Part shown: positions 1 to 8,598 of the stretch, piece by piece | Layout of the letters: the number at the start of each line of letters is the position of its first letter | How positions within the stretch are numbered: the first letter of the stretch is position 1 | Source: Myroides sp. NP-2 | Lineage (GTDB): Bacteria > Bacteroidota > Bacteroidia > Flavobacteriales > Flavobacteriaceae | DNA: 64,000 nt | NCBI RefSeq assembly: GCF_014145665.1 | Contig: NZ_JACHTD010000007.1 | Span: forward strand, 62,001-126,000 | Reading direction: 5' to 3' | The notes under the pieces: model-generated | The model's input: the letters and a program-made list of their open reading frames with translations, nothing else | Told to the model about the DNA's origin: nothing | Database searches by the model: none | Translations under genes and position numbers: made by a program

Positions 1-83
1 TTTTCTTGAAACCAAACCCAAAAATCAGCTGGAGAGTTAATGGGATTTTCTTTTTTAGCAAAAATATTTTTTAGTATACTCAT
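1..83 (-). CDS. Conserved hypothetical protein, N-terminal 27 residues only
   Basis: An ATG at 83 opens a frame that runs off the left edge of the window. The visible residues begin MSILKNIFAKKEN and continue to a Trp/Phe-rich stretch (ADFWVWFQE). This resembles the start of a small cytoplasmic protein common in Flavobacteriaceae that I recall only as hypothetical. It follows the 174-residue membrane protein by 48 nt on the same strand and may be co-transcribed. Function unknown. Confidence 0.6.
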   Translation of the reverse strand, partial: MSILKNIFAKKENPINSPADFWVWFQE

Positions 84-131
84 AAAACTAGTAGGATAAA
101 CCTCAACGATACAAAGACCATCGAAGTATTG

Positions 132-656
132 TTATGATTTCATTTTAGTACGTATGGATGCTATCCATACTTGAGGTTGATTGACAACAAATTTAAACGT
201 CATCCCTCCTTTGGTTGTAATGCGGATTCCTTGGTTGTACAACCTCATAAAGGATTCACCTTCTATAGTTTCAATATTCGTCCAATCCACTGTCCAATTA
301 CTCGATATAAATTCCTTAGTTTGAGGTTCAAAAGTCAGTTGCTCGTCTGTGGCATACAATACACCAACCACGGGAGATGTTTTGATTAACTGTTGTGCGA
401 CACCATAAAAAATAATGGGTTGATCATCCAAAACCGAAAAAGAAGGTTCTTTACCTTTGATTTTCAGCTTAAACATAAAAAGGTACCAAAAGACAGTAAA
501 AAAAGTAGTCTGAAACAGTAGCTTCATCCATGATATGGATGCTCCATCAGCCCATTCAAACAAATAAAAAACACTAGCATAGCCCAATCCGGTAAGTAAA
601 CTGATATACAGCTGATACTTCGGTTCTATCCTAATACTATTTCCTCCAATTTTCAT
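132..656 (-). CDS. Membrane-anchored protein with a PH/GRAM-like C-terminal domain
   Basis: 174 residues. Two hydrophobic segments lie at about residues 16-34 and 43-61. The remaining 110 residues look like a compact beta domain with alternating strands (DEQLTFEP, ITTKGGMTFKFVV) and a closing amphipathic helix, in the style of the PH-like YcxB or GRAM modules of small bacterial membrane proteins. No catalytic motif is seen. The start ATG at 656 has no competing upstream start. A partial gene follows 48 nt downstream on the same strand. The fold assignment is inference and the function is unknown. Confidence 0.6.
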   Translation of the reverse strand: MKIGGNSIRIEPKYQLYISLLTGLGYASVFYLFEWADGASISWMKLLFQTTFFTVFWYLFMFKLKIKGKEPSFSVLDDQPIIFYGVAQQLIKTSPVVGVLYATDEQLTFEPQTKEFISSNWTVDWTNIETIEGESFMRLYNQGIRITTKGGMTFKFVVNQPQVWIASIRTKMKS

Positions 657-710
657 ATTATAATTCTTATCTCGTATGTAAAGATACTAAATAATATACC
701 TACGGCTATT

Positions 711-1352
711 TTACTTATTTTTCTTCATTTTTGCCTTAATAAACTCGAAAATAATCGGTAAAATAGAAACAAAGATAATCAATAAAGCTATTTTGGAGAA
801 GTTGTCTTTTACAATGGGCAGGTTGCCTAAGAAGTAACCCGCTAGCGTTAATCCTACCACCCAAATAATTCCACCGATCACGTTGTACAACATAAAAGTG
901 CGGTAACGCATACTTCCTACGCCAGCTACAAAGGGAGCTAGGGTACGAACAATAGGAATAAAGCGAGCGATAACGATAGTGCGTTCACCATATTTCTCGT
1001 AAAATGCATGGGTTTTATCTAAGTGTTCTTCTTTAATTACTTGCTTGCCAAACAGGCGAATCTTAGTCATTTTCATACCCGCTTTCATTCCGATAAAATA
1101 GTTGAGGGAATCCCCAGATATGGCTGCAATCAAGAGTAGAACAATCGCCAAAGTAATATCTAATTCTGTCGTTTGAGCAATGAGCATTCCCGTTGCAAAC
1201 AGAAGGGAATCACCTGGTAAAAAAGGCATAATCACTAGCCCAGTTTCTACAAAAATAATCAAGAATAAAATAACGTAAATCCATGATCCATAATTCGCGA
1301 TTAGCGTGTGTAAATATTGATCAATGTGAAAGATAAAATCTAGTAACTCCAT
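711..1352 (-). CDS. DedA family (SNARE-associated) inner-membrane protein
   Basis: 213 residues, the usual DedA length. The family signatures are present: an acidic residue followed by FLPGDSLLF near residue 45, and the cytoplasmic-loop arginine motif RFIPIVRTLAPFVAG near residues 128-142. Hydrophobic segments lie at about 20-45, 64-86, 155-175 and 185-205, and the end is lysine-rich (KAKMKKNK). The family is linked to lipid scrambling or undecaprenyl-phosphate recycling and to membrane-potential homeostasis in the inner membrane. The substrate cannot be told from the sequence. It appears monocistronic, with a small membrane protein gene starting 155 bp away on the other strand. Confidence 0.9.
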   Translation of the reverse strand: MELLDFIFHIDQYLHTLIANYGSWIYVILFLIIFVETGLVIMPFLPGDSLLFATGMLIAQTTELDITLAIVLLLIAAISGDSLNYFIGMKAGMKMTKIRLFGKQVIKEEHLDKTHAFYEKYGERTIVIARFIPIVRTLAPFVAGVGSMRYRTFMLYNVIGGIIWVVGLTLAGYFLGNLPIVKDNFSKIALLIIFVSILPIIFEFIKAKMKKNK

Positions 1353-1507
1353 AGTTCTTCGAAGTGAGTTTAATATTGAATTTGTTTGTCACACAAAGAT
1401 GTAAAGATTATTCTAATTATAAAGAAAAAAAATCATTTAACAGCAAGTGATTGATGTACAGTCATTATTTTTTGTATTTTTAAGTCTAGTACTAAATCGA
1501 ATCTGCT

Positions 1508-1750
1508 ATGCTTTCACAGCTTGTACCACTTACCACCCTCAATCCAAATCTCGCCTCACTTCAGGCGATTACCCTTATGTTACACCTGTGTTTTTTAATT
1601 GCCTTTTTAATTATTATCATTCGATTTACCCGCGATTTTTTCTTTTATAAACATCCCTTTCAACTGGCTTTCAATCGAAGAAAAGCTCCTTTGATTGTAT
1701 TGGCCATCGTATATAGCGCAACTATGTTTGCTATTTATTTTATGTGGTAG
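1508..1750 (+). CDS. Small two-helix membrane protein, unknown function
   Basis: 80 residues beginning MLSQLVPLTTLNPN. Two clear hydrophobic helices (about 21-40 and 61-80) are separated by a positively charged loop (RDFFFYKHP, NRRKAP), which fits positive-inside topology with both ends outside. The protein ends within the second helix (AIYFMW). An alternative frame starting at 1447 gives a less protein-like product. An imperfect -7 box precedes it. No family is recognised. It is kept as a gene because its hydrophobic pattern is orderly. The repeat island starts about 10 bp after its stop. Confidence 0.55.
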   Translation: MLSQLVPLTTLNPNLASLQAITLMLHLCFLIAFLIIIIRFTRDFFFYKHPFQLAFNRRKAPLIVLAIVYSATMFAIYFMW

Positions 1751-1760
1751 CTTTTTTTAG

Positions 1761-2500
1761 GTGAATAGTGAGTGGTAAGATTTCGTCGCTCTTTGCTCGT
1801 CGTTCTTTGCTTGTCGTTCGATGCTCGTCGCTCTTTGCTCTTCGTTCGTTGCTCGTCGTTCGTTGCTCGTCGTTCGTTGCTCGTTGTAAAGCACAATTAT
1901 CTTACAAATGAAGAGATTTAACAAATCGTAGCGTAGCGAAGATTCATCGAACACCAAAACCAATATAAACTAGGTGAGATAAACCGCACAGATTTCGTTG
2001 CTCGTTGCTCGTTGCTCTTCGTTCGATGCTCGTTGTAAAGCACAATTATCTTACATACGAAGAGATTTAACAAATCGTAGCGTAGCGAAGATTCATCGAA
2101 CACCAAAACAAAATATAAACCAGGTGAGATAAACCGCGCAAAGAACAAATCGTAGATTCATCGAACACCAAAACCAATATAAACTAGGTGAGATAAACCG
2201 CACAGATTTCGTTGCTCGTCGCTCTTTGCTCGTCGCTCTTTGCTCTTTGCTCCTCGCTCGTTGCTCCTCGCTCGTTGCTCGTTGCTCGTCGCTCGTTGCT
2301 CTTCGTTCGATGCTCGTTGTAAAGCACAATTATCTTACAAACCGTTCAACTTACAAACCGCGCAAACCGCGCGAATAACAAACCGCGCGAATAACAAACC
2401 GCGCAAAGAACAAATCGTAGATTCATCGAACACCAAAACAAATATAAACTAGGTGAGATATATTCATCGAACACTAAACAAATAGTAACTAAGTGAGATA
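1761..2500. repeat. Repeat island A: heptamer tracts plus composite modules
   Basis: This stretch has no credible gene. It begins with GTGAATA/GTGAGTG heptamers and an AGATTTCGT junction, then 14 in-register heptamers of the form GYTCKTY (1788-1885). A 22-nt module (TGTAAAGCACAATTATCTTA plus CA) follows at 1885, 2034 and 2318. Between and after these come modules carrying ATTCATCGAACACCAAAAC and TAGGTGAGATA, and GC-rich units (AAACCGCGCGAATAAC). The same modules recur at 8599-9604. Open frames here run through the repeats in several frames at once because a 7-nt period is not a multiple of three, so they are not genes. Confidence 0.9.
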
Positions 2501-2512
2501 AAGAGCAAACAT

Positions 2513-2549
2513 AAAAAAAGAGGCGAATCATTCATTTGCCTCTTTTTTT
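2513..2549 (-). terminator. Rho-independent terminator after the helicase-like gene
   Basis: The stem AAAGAGGC-AA / TT-GCCTCTTT has a short loop, with a T run on the minus strand. It lies 11 bp beyond the stop of the minus-strand gene at 2560. Confidence 0.8.
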
Positions 2550-2559
2550 ATGTTCTTTT

Positions 2560-3195
2560 TTATTCTTCCTCCTCTTCGTAAAAGTCGAGCCATTCCATGT
2601 CCTCTGACATGGTTTTATCGACGAACATATCCAATTGTTCTACGTAATCAGTAGCGAAATACACGCGTTGTGTTTTACCAATACTTTCGGACAGGCGGTA
2701 TAAACGCGGTTCATGTCTATTTCTCAACTGTTGATCTATATCGTCAATGGCATACATTTTTAACTGGTTTACATCGAATCCAGCACCGCTAAACATCAAG
2801 TTTAGTCGCTCAGCTGTTCCGATGAGGATGTCATTTCCTAGAGACATTTGATTTTTATCGTCATCTAAATCGGTATAGTCGTGTACACCAAAAACGCGAA
2901 TTCCCATTTTAGACCCGAAGCGATCAAACTCTTCTAATAGGCGTTCTACTTCAAATTTGTCCTTTACGACGATTAACACACGCGTAGAGATCATATCCTC
3001 TACAGGTGCTTCTACGCGTTGTAAAGCAGCCATAATTAAGGTTGTTGTTTTGCCTTCTTCATTAGGGGCAATCAGCACAAAATCTTGCCCTCCTTTAATA
3101 CGTCCAAAAGCGGTCTTTTGCAAAAGGGTAGGTTCGACAAGTCCTTGTTCAGCTAAATTGTGTTGTAAAACGGGGTGTATTTTTTTTAATTTCAT
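2560..3195 (-). CDS. DEAD/DEAH helicase-like protein, single RecA domain with degenerate motifs
   Basis: 211 residues. The sequence follows domain 1 of DEAD-box RNA helicases: a Q-motif-like start (EPTLLQKTAF), a Walker A (APNEEGKT) retaining GKT, a motif II position reading AIDDID instead of DEAD, and a motif III-like FATD instead of SAT. It ends in an acidic tail (YEEEEE) with no helicase C-terminal domain, about half the normal length. RNA-dependent ATPase activity is doubtful. A regulatory or binding role is possible. The stop of the upstream response regulator lies within 2 nt of its start, so they probably share an operon. Confidence 0.75.
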   Translation of the reverse strand: MKLKKIHPVLQHNLAEQGLVEPTLLQKTAFGRIKGGQDFVLIAPNEEGKTTTLIMAALQRVEAPVEDMISTRVLIVVKDKFEVERLLEEFDRFGSKMGIRVFGVHDYTDLDDDKNQMSLGNDILIGTAERLNLMFSGAGFDVNQLKMYAIDDIDQQLRNRHEPRLYRLSESIGKTQRVYFATDYVEQLDMFVDKTMSEDMEWLDFYEEEEE

Positions 3196-3196
3196 C

Positions 3197-4369
3197 TTAT
3201 TTTGTAGCGAATAGCTTTACGTCTTCTAATGTTACTTCTTTCTCTCCTAAAATAATTAATCGCTCAATTACGTTGCGCAGTTCACGTATATTACCGCTCC
3301 AATCATACTGTTGCAATTGTGCAATGGCTTCTGGCGTAAATTTTTTGGGAGCGTTTCCTTGTTCGTTCGCAATTTGTCTAACAAAATGCTCCAGCAACAA
3401 AGGTATGTCATCTCGGCGATCATTCAAAGCGGGTACTTTGATTAGAATTACCGCTAGTCGATGGTATAAATCCTCTCTAAAACGCCCTGCTTCAATCTCT
3501 TTACGCAGATCTTTATTGGTTGCTGCCAATACGCGAACGTCAATTTTTTGATCTTTTTCTGCTCCAACACGAGTGATTACATTTTCCTGTAAAGCACGAA
3601 GCACTTTCGCTTGGGCAGACAGACTCATATCGCCAATTTCATCCAAGAATATAGTCCCTTTATCAGCTAATTCAAACTTTCCTGGTCGATCTTTAACCGC
3701 CGAAGTAAAGGCTCCTTTTACGTGACCAAACAACTCACTTTCAATGAGCTCTGCGGGAATAGCCGCACAGTTCACTTCTATCAATGGCTTTGAAGAACGC
3801 TGACTTTGGGCGTGAATTTGATGCGCCACCAATTCTTTCCCTGTACCATTGGGCCCGGTAATCAAGACACGAGCTTCAGTAGGTGCCACCTTTTCGATCA
3901 TCGCTGTGATTTGTTGGATAGCATCACTTTGACCGATAATCTCATACTTCTTAGAAACTTTTTTCTTTAAGATCGTATTCTCTACCACCAATTTACTCTT
4001 GTCTAATGCATTGCGCACCGTTGTGAGTAAGCGATTCAAATCAGGTGGTTTGGAAATATAATCAAACGCCCCTAATTTCATAGTATTAATAGCCGTTTCT
4101 AAATCTCCATGTCCCGAAATCATAACAAAAACGGTTTCAGGTTTTATCTTTTTTGCCTCAACGAGCAATTCATCGCCACTCATTTTAGGCATTTTAATAT
4201 CCGATATTACCAAGTCATATTCTCCTTGGGCAATCATTTGTAATCCTTCTGCTCCATCCTCTGCCCCGTCCACTTTGTATTCGGGAGACTCTTCTTCTAA
4301 AATGCGGATTAAAACACGGCGAATAGCCGCTTCATCTTCAACAATTAAAATCTTGGATTCTTTACTCAT
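3197..4369 (-). CDS. NtrC-type response regulator: REC plus AAA+ sigma-54 activator domain, no HTH
   Basis: About 390 residues from the ATG at 4369. A start at 4408 is possible but would overlap the upstream gene. The N-terminal REC domain shows ILIVEDE and the phospho-acceptor aspartate in DLVISDIKMP. The AAA+ domain follows, with Walker A GPNGTGKE, Walker B GTIFLDEIGDM, and a GAFTSA loop in place of the sigma-54-contacting GAFTGA. The protein ends just after the AAA+ lid (LEDVKLFATK), so the usual C-terminal Fis-type DNA-binding domain is missing. No sensor kinase is adjacent. It may act from solution or through a partner. The upstream gene is an ABC permease 24 nt away. Confidence 0.88.
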   Translation of the reverse strand: MSKESKILIVEDEAAIRRVLIRILEEESPEYKVDGAEDGAEGLQMIAQGEYDLVISDIKMPKMSGDELLVEAKKIKPETVFVMISGHGDLETAINTMKLGAFDYISKPPDLNRLLTTVRNALDKSKLVVENTILKKKVSKKYEIIGQSDAIQQITAMIEKVAPTEARVLITGPNGTGKELVAHQIHAQSQRSSKPLIEVNCAAIPAELIESELFGHVKGAFTSAVKDRPGKFELADKGTIFLDEIGDMSLSAQAKVLRALQENVITRVGAEKDQKIDVRVLAATNKDLRKEIEAGRFREDLYHRLAVILIKVPALNDRRDDIPLLLEHFVRQIANEQGNAPKKFTPEAIAQLQQYDWSGNIRELRNVIERLIILGEKEVTLEDVKLFATK

Positions 4370-4392
4370 AACTTTAGTTTTAGGAAGGGATC

Positions 4393-5697
4393 TTAATATT
4401 TTAGCCACTTATACAGCTCTTTCCACGAAGGACGTTTCCCGTACATGAGGATACCTATTCGGTATATTTTTGCAGCAATCCACACCGTTAAAATAAAGGT
4501 CCCGAATAGCAATACAATTGATAGCAGTACTTGCCAAATTGGAACGCCGAACGGAATACGCATCAACATCACAATCGGAGAAGTAAATGGAATCATAGAA
4601 AATACAGTCGCTACGGTTCCATGCGGATCTTTGATAACTGTAAAAAAACCGATATATACACCTAACATCAACGGTAACATAATGGGAAACAAAAACTGCT
4701 GTGTATCTGTTTCATTGTCTACTGCTGCACCAATTGCCGCATATAAGGAGCTGTATAGGAAATAGCCTCCAATAAAAAAGACAATAAAGTACACAAACCA
4801 AGACAACAACGGCAAGCTCATGATTTCAGCTACGTAGTTTTGGATATCACTCATTACACTTGTATCCATAGCCGTTGCCATTTGTGCAGCTTCTAAATTC
4901 GACGCACCAGCATTCAATCCAAAAACAGAAGTCGCCACGAGCATCAAAATTCCGCCAACAACACCCCAAATCAAAAATTGTAATAAACCCGCCATGGAGG
5001 TACCAATAATTTTTCCCATCATCAACTGAAAGGGTTTGACTGACGAGACAATTACTTCAATAATTCGGTTTGTTTTTTCTTCAATCACTGAACGCATCAC
5101 CATATTGCCGTACACAATAATAAACATCATGATACAATAGCCAAAAAGCGAACCAATAAAGATCTTGATTTCATTCAATCCTTTTACCGTTTGTTCTCCT
5201 GATGCTTTTTGCAGGTGCAAGCTAACGGAAGCCTGATTCTCTTTGATAATTTGAGGATCAATTCCCTTGTCAATTAAATTTAAACTGGATACTTTATTTT
5301 CAATGATTGACTCAATTTTACTGATGAAAGCAATACCAGGGCTATCATTAGAAATATAGTAAATCGACTGCTCATAGGCTGCTAAATCTTCTTGCTTTGG
5401 AATATATAAGAGTCCGCTGTATTTTTCAGCTAAGACACTATCTTTTAGTACTGCAATGGGAACAGCCGATAGATTTTTATATTCGTATTCTTCCGAATTT
5501 TCAAAATCACCGCTAAAAATAGCACTCTCATCGTGAATAGCGATTACTTTGGTCGTTGACTTCATTGTACTTAAAAATCCGATAAGCACAGCAATACCCA
5601 CAAAGAATAGTGGGGCTAAAAAAGTCATAACAATAAACGCTTTATTACGCGCTTTGGCGATAAATTCTCTTTTTATAATTAATTTAAGAACGCTCAT
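4393..5697 (-). CDS. ABC-2 type transporter permease (NatB-like)
   Basis: 434 residues. One N-terminal helix (about 17-40) is followed by a large extracytoplasmic domain to about residue 175, then five or six helices in the second half. This is the layout of the NatB/YhaP group of ABC-2 exporters. A conserved coupling-helix region precedes the second helix block (EEKTNRIIEVIVSSV). It starts 2 nt after the stop of the ATPase gene, so the two are surely translated together and form one exporter in the inner membrane. NatAB exports sodium in Bacillus, but the substrate here cannot be inferred. Confidence 0.88.
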   Translation of the reverse strand: MSVLKLIIKREFIAKARNKAFIVMTFLAPLFFVGIAVLIGFLSTMKSTTKVIAIHDESAIFSGDFENSEEYEYKNLSAVPIAVLKDSVLAEKYSGLLYIPKQEDLAAYEQSIYYISNDSPGIAFISKIESIIENKVSSLNLIDKGIDPQIIKENQASVSLHLQKASGEQTVKGLNEIKIFIGSLFGYCIMMFIIVYGNMVMRSVIEEKTNRIIEVIVSSVKPFQLMMGKIIGTSMAGLLQFLIWGVVGGILMLVATSVFGLNAGASNLEAAQMATAMDTSVMSDIQNYVAEIMSLPLLSWFVYFIVFFIGGYFLYSSLYAAIGAAVDNETDTQQFLFPIMLPLMLGVYIGFFTVIKDPHGTVATVFSMIPFTSPIVMLMRIPFGVPIWQVLLSIVLLFGTFILTVWIAAKIYRIGILMYGKRPSWKELYKWLKY

Positions 5698-5699
5698 AC

Positions 5700-6623
5700 T
5701 TATTTACTTACAGTTTGAATAAAAATATCATTTGCCGTTGGCAGTTTTTCTACAAAATGAGTGACTTGTCCATTGTTTGACAAGATATGCAATAACTCAT
5801 TAGGCATCGCCTGACCTAAATCAATCTCCAATTGTAACTCGTCATTTAAAGACTTAAACGAGGTCGGTTGTACGGTAAATTTCTGGGATAATTCAAACAT
5901 TAAACGATGTACATCACTTGATAAAATTCCTACTTGATACAAATTAGTTCGAAAATCGCGTTTGACATCGACCAAACGCCCTTCAATTAATTTATTTGAC
6001 TTGTGAATCAAAGCAATGTAATCACACATCTCCTCCACACTTTCCATGCGGTGAGTGGAAAAGATAATCGTTGCTCCTTTTTCTTTGAGTTCAAGAATTT
6101 CGTCTTTGATAATATTGGCATTTACGGGGTCAAAACCAGAGAAAGGTTCATCAAAGATCAACAATTTCGGTTTGTGCAATACAGTTACGACAAACTGTAT
6201 TTTTTGTGCCATACCTTTAGACAGTTCCTGAATTTTTTTGTTCCACCATCCTTTGATATCGAGTTTGTCAAACCAATAATCTAGTTGTTCTTTGGCTTCG
6301 GCTTTACTCAACCCTTTCAATTGGGCAAGATATAGCGCTTGTTCACCTACTTTCATGGTTTTATACAAGCCTCGTTCTTCGGGCATATAGCCAATATCTT
6401 TAATGTGATGAGGGCTCAAAGGCTGACCGTCTAAAAGGATTTGTCCTTGATCGGGATAGGTGATTTGGTTGATAATTCGGATGAGGGATGTTTTCCCCGC
6501 TCCATTAGGTCCTAATAATCCATATACAGACCCTTTGGGAACAGTGAGAGAAACATTATTCAAAGCTGTTTTGTCAGCATATTTTTTTTCTACATTCTTA
6601 ACTTCTAAGATAGGTTGCATCAA
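5700..6623 (-). CDS. ABC transporter ATP-binding protein (NatA-like)
   Basis: 307 residues. Walker A GPNGAGKTS is near residue 40, the signature motif is LSKGMAQK (a divergent LSGGQ), Walker B is LLIFDEPFSGFDP, and the switch histidine is in FSTHRM. The C-terminal 80 residues form an accessory domain typical of ATPases that serve ABC-2 exporters. The degenerate signature with K in place of G is common in this subgroup. First gene of the exporter pair; its start at 6623 follows the dnaJ terminator. Confidence 0.9.
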   Translation of the reverse strand: MMQPILEVKNVEKKYADKTALNNVSLTVPKGSVYGLLGPNGAGKTSLIRIINQITYPDQGQILLDGQPLSPHHIKDIGYMPEERGLYKTMKVGEQALYLAQLKGLSKAEAKEQLDYWFDKLDIKGWWNKKIQELSKGMAQKIQFVVTVLHKPKLLIFDEPFSGFDPVNANIIKDEILELKEKGATIIFSTHRMESVEEMCDYIALIHKSNKLIEGRLVDVKRDFRTNLYQVGILSSDVHRLMFELSQKFTVQPTSFKSLNDELQLEIDLGQAMPNELLHILSNNGQVTHFVEKLPTANDIFIQTVSK

Positions 6624-6706
6624 TCGATCTTTTATATTTCATGTAAAAATAAATCATTTATTTCAACTTGCGAAGAACAAGGTATATTTTGATTACAAAT
6701 AGGCAT

Positions 6707-6741
6707 AAAAAAACCCAACCTCATATTACTATAAGGTTGGG
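6707..6741 (-). terminator. Terminator of the grpE-dnaJ unit
   Basis: The stem CCCAACCT / AGGTTGGG has a 12-nt loop, followed on the minus strand by seven Ts. It lies about 70 nt past the dnaJ stop. Confidence 0.85.
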
Positions 6742-6810
6742 AAAAATTGCTATGAAAAAGAAAATCCACTGTTTAATAAGTGTGCATCAAATGTATGACT
6801 TCTTTTCTAA

Positions 6811-7938
6811 TTACGAAAACATTTCTTTGACTTTTTCAAAAAAAGATTTATCACCCTTACCTGGAGACGGTTTAAAGTTGCTATCTTCTTCCATTTTCTC
6901 AAAGAATTCTTTCTGTTCTTTTGTGAGTTTTTTCGGTGTCCATACGTTGACGTGAACCAATAAATCACCACTGCCATAACTGTTTAAGCGCGGCAATCCT
7001 TTTCCTCTCAATCGGAGAATTTTCCCTGATTGGATTCCCTCTTCCAATTTGATGCGCACATTACCCGTTACGGTATAAATTTCTTTACTGCCTCCTAAAG
7101 CTGCCTCAGAGAAGCTGATATAGAGGTCATAATGTAAATTATCGCCTTCTCTTTTTAAGGACTCGTGTTCTAATTCTTCAATTACAACCAACAAATCTCC
7201 AGCAACACTGTTATTTCCTGGTGCTTCGTTTCCTTTGCCTGCCACTTTTAGTTGCATGCCTTCTGCTACACCTGCTGGAATTTTGATTGATACAGTTTCT
7301 TCCTGTACCACCATTCCTTCTGCATCTGATCCTGCTGGTTTTTGGTCAATCATTTGTCCACTCCCTTGACATGTATGACAAGGAGAAGCCGTTTGCATAC
7401 GACCAAATACCGTATTGGCTATTTTAGTCACTTGTCCAGATCCATTACACGTAGCACAAGTCTTGTACGTAACACCTGCTGCTTTTATTTTGCGCTTTAC
7501 TTTTACTTTCTTTTCTACACCGTTTGCGATGTCTTCCAGCGTTAGTTTTACTTTAATACGCAAACTAGTTCCCTTGGCTCTGCGTTGACCGCCACCGCCG
7601 CCAAAACCACCGAAACCACCGAAACCGCCACCGCCAAAAGCACTGCCGAAAATATCTCCAAACTGACTGAAGATATCATCCATGTTCATATGACCGCCGC
7701 CAAATCCTCCGCCACCTTCAAAAGCCGCATGTCCATATTGGTCATAACGCGCTTTCTTATCTGGATCACTTAATACTTCGTAAGCTTCTGCTGCTTCCTT
7801 GAATTTCTCCTCCGCTTCTTTATCCCCTGGATTCTTATCTGGGTGAAATTCAATGGCCTTTTTACGGTATGCCTTTTTAATGGCAGCTGCATCTGCTCCT
7901 TTATCGATACCTAATATTTCGTAATAATCTTTCTTCAT
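6811..7938 (-). CDS. dnaJ: Chaperone DnaJ (Hsp40), with one zinc centre
   Basis: 375 residues. The J domain has HPD at 32-34, followed by a Gly/Phe-rich linker (about 72-118), a zinc-binding region and the C-terminal substrate-binding and dimerisation domains. Only two CxxCxGxG repeats exist (CATCNGSG at 161-168 and CHTCQGSG at 187-194) instead of four. Spacing matches repeats 2 and 3 of E. coli DnaJ, so zinc centre II is kept and centre I is absent. It stimulates DnaK ATPase and delivers clients in the cytoplasm. grpE lies 43 nt upstream, while dnaK is not in this window. Confidence 0.97.
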   Translation of the reverse strand: MKKDYYEILGIDKGADAAAIKKAYRKKAIEFHPDKNPGDKEAEEKFKEAAEAYEVLSDPDKKARYDQYGHAAFEGGGGFGGGHMNMDDIFSQFGDIFGSAFGGGGFGGFGGFGGGGGQRRAKGTSLRIKVKLTLEDIANGVEKKVKVKRKIKAAGVTYKTCATCNGSGQVTKIANTVFGRMQTASPCHTCQGSGQMIDQKPAGSDAEGMVVQEETVSIKIPAGVAEGMQLKVAGKGNEAPGNNSVAGDLLVVIEELEHESLKREGDNLHYDLYISFSEAALGGSKEIYTVTGNVRIKLEEGIQSGKILRLRGKGLPRLNSYGSGDLLVHVNVWTPKKLTKEQKEFFEKMEEDSNFKPSPGKGDKSFFEKVKEMFS

Positions 7939-7981
7939 TTGGATTCTGAGTTTCTATTAATAAATTGGTCTAAACGCACGT

Positions 7982-8515
7982 TTATTGACCAATAACAACT
8001 TTTGGAAAACGAATAATTTTATCGCCTAATTTATATCCCTTTTCTACGACATCTACCACTTTTCCTTTTAAGTCATCTCCCGCAGGAATTTGTGTAATCG
8101 CTTCGGATATATCTGCATCAAAAGCATCACCACTTTGGATAACTACTTCCTCTAATCCTTTTGCAGCCAAGGTGTCAATTAATTTGGTAGAAATTAAACG
8201 CACACCTGTCAGGTGTTCGCTTTCTCCTTGCTTTTCTAATTCTGATAAAGCACGACCAAAATCGTCCAAAATAGGAAGCATCGCTGACATAACTTCCTCA
8301 TTCGCTGTCTTAAACAATTCTAAACGCTCCTTCGATGTACGGCGCTTGTAGTTTTCAAACTCTGCAAATAAACGCAAATACTTGTCTTTCTCTTCTGCAA
8401 TTTTAGCATTCATCACTTCTTCAATAGATGCTGTCTCTGCCGTTGTTGCCGCAGTTTCTTGCGTATTTTCCGCTGTTACGTCCACTTCTTCCTTGTTTAT
8501 ATCTTTATTTTCCAT
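7982..8515 (-). CDS. grpE: GrpE, nucleotide exchange factor for DnaK
   Basis: 177 residues. An acidic, low-complexity N-terminus (to about residue 35) is followed by the long dimerising coiled coil (YLRLFAEFENYKRRTSKER is the family hallmark) and the C-terminal beta wing ending KVVIGQ. It releases ADP from DnaK. It forms a unit with dnaJ (43-nt gap). About 60 nt upstream lies a TGACA-N3-TGACA element that is also found before htpG, and beyond that repeat island B. Confidence 0.97.
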   Translation of the reverse strand: MENKDINKEEVDVTAENTQETAATTAETASIEEVMNAKIAEEKDKYLRLFAEFENYKRRTSKERLELFKTANEEVMSAMLPILDDFGRALSELEKQGESEHLTGVRLISTKLIDTLAAKGLEEVVIQSGDAFDADISEAITQIPAGDDLKGKVVDVVEKGYKLGDKIIRFPKVVIGQ

Positions 8516-8577
8516 AGTGCTATCCTAAATTATTTGTTGCTTTCTCTTAATCAAATCCTTTGCCAACTGTTTATTTC

Positions 8578-8590
8578 TGTCATAATGTCA
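8578..8590 (-). promoter_or_regulatory. Direct repeat TGACA-N3-TGACA upstream of grpE
   Basis: On the minus strand the sequence reads TGACATTATGACA, followed 11 nt later by TTGGCA. The htpG upstream region has the same arrangement (TGACAAATTGACA, 12 nt, TTGGTA). Both are chaperone genes, so a shared stress-control site is plausible. This is an inference from two examples. Confidence 0.4.
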
Positions 8591-8598
8591 GTTTTTTG

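Noticed and set aside
1757..2531. Four to five overlapping frames in repeat island A
   Set aside because: They translate the same repeat modules as island B in different frames and stop at random points.
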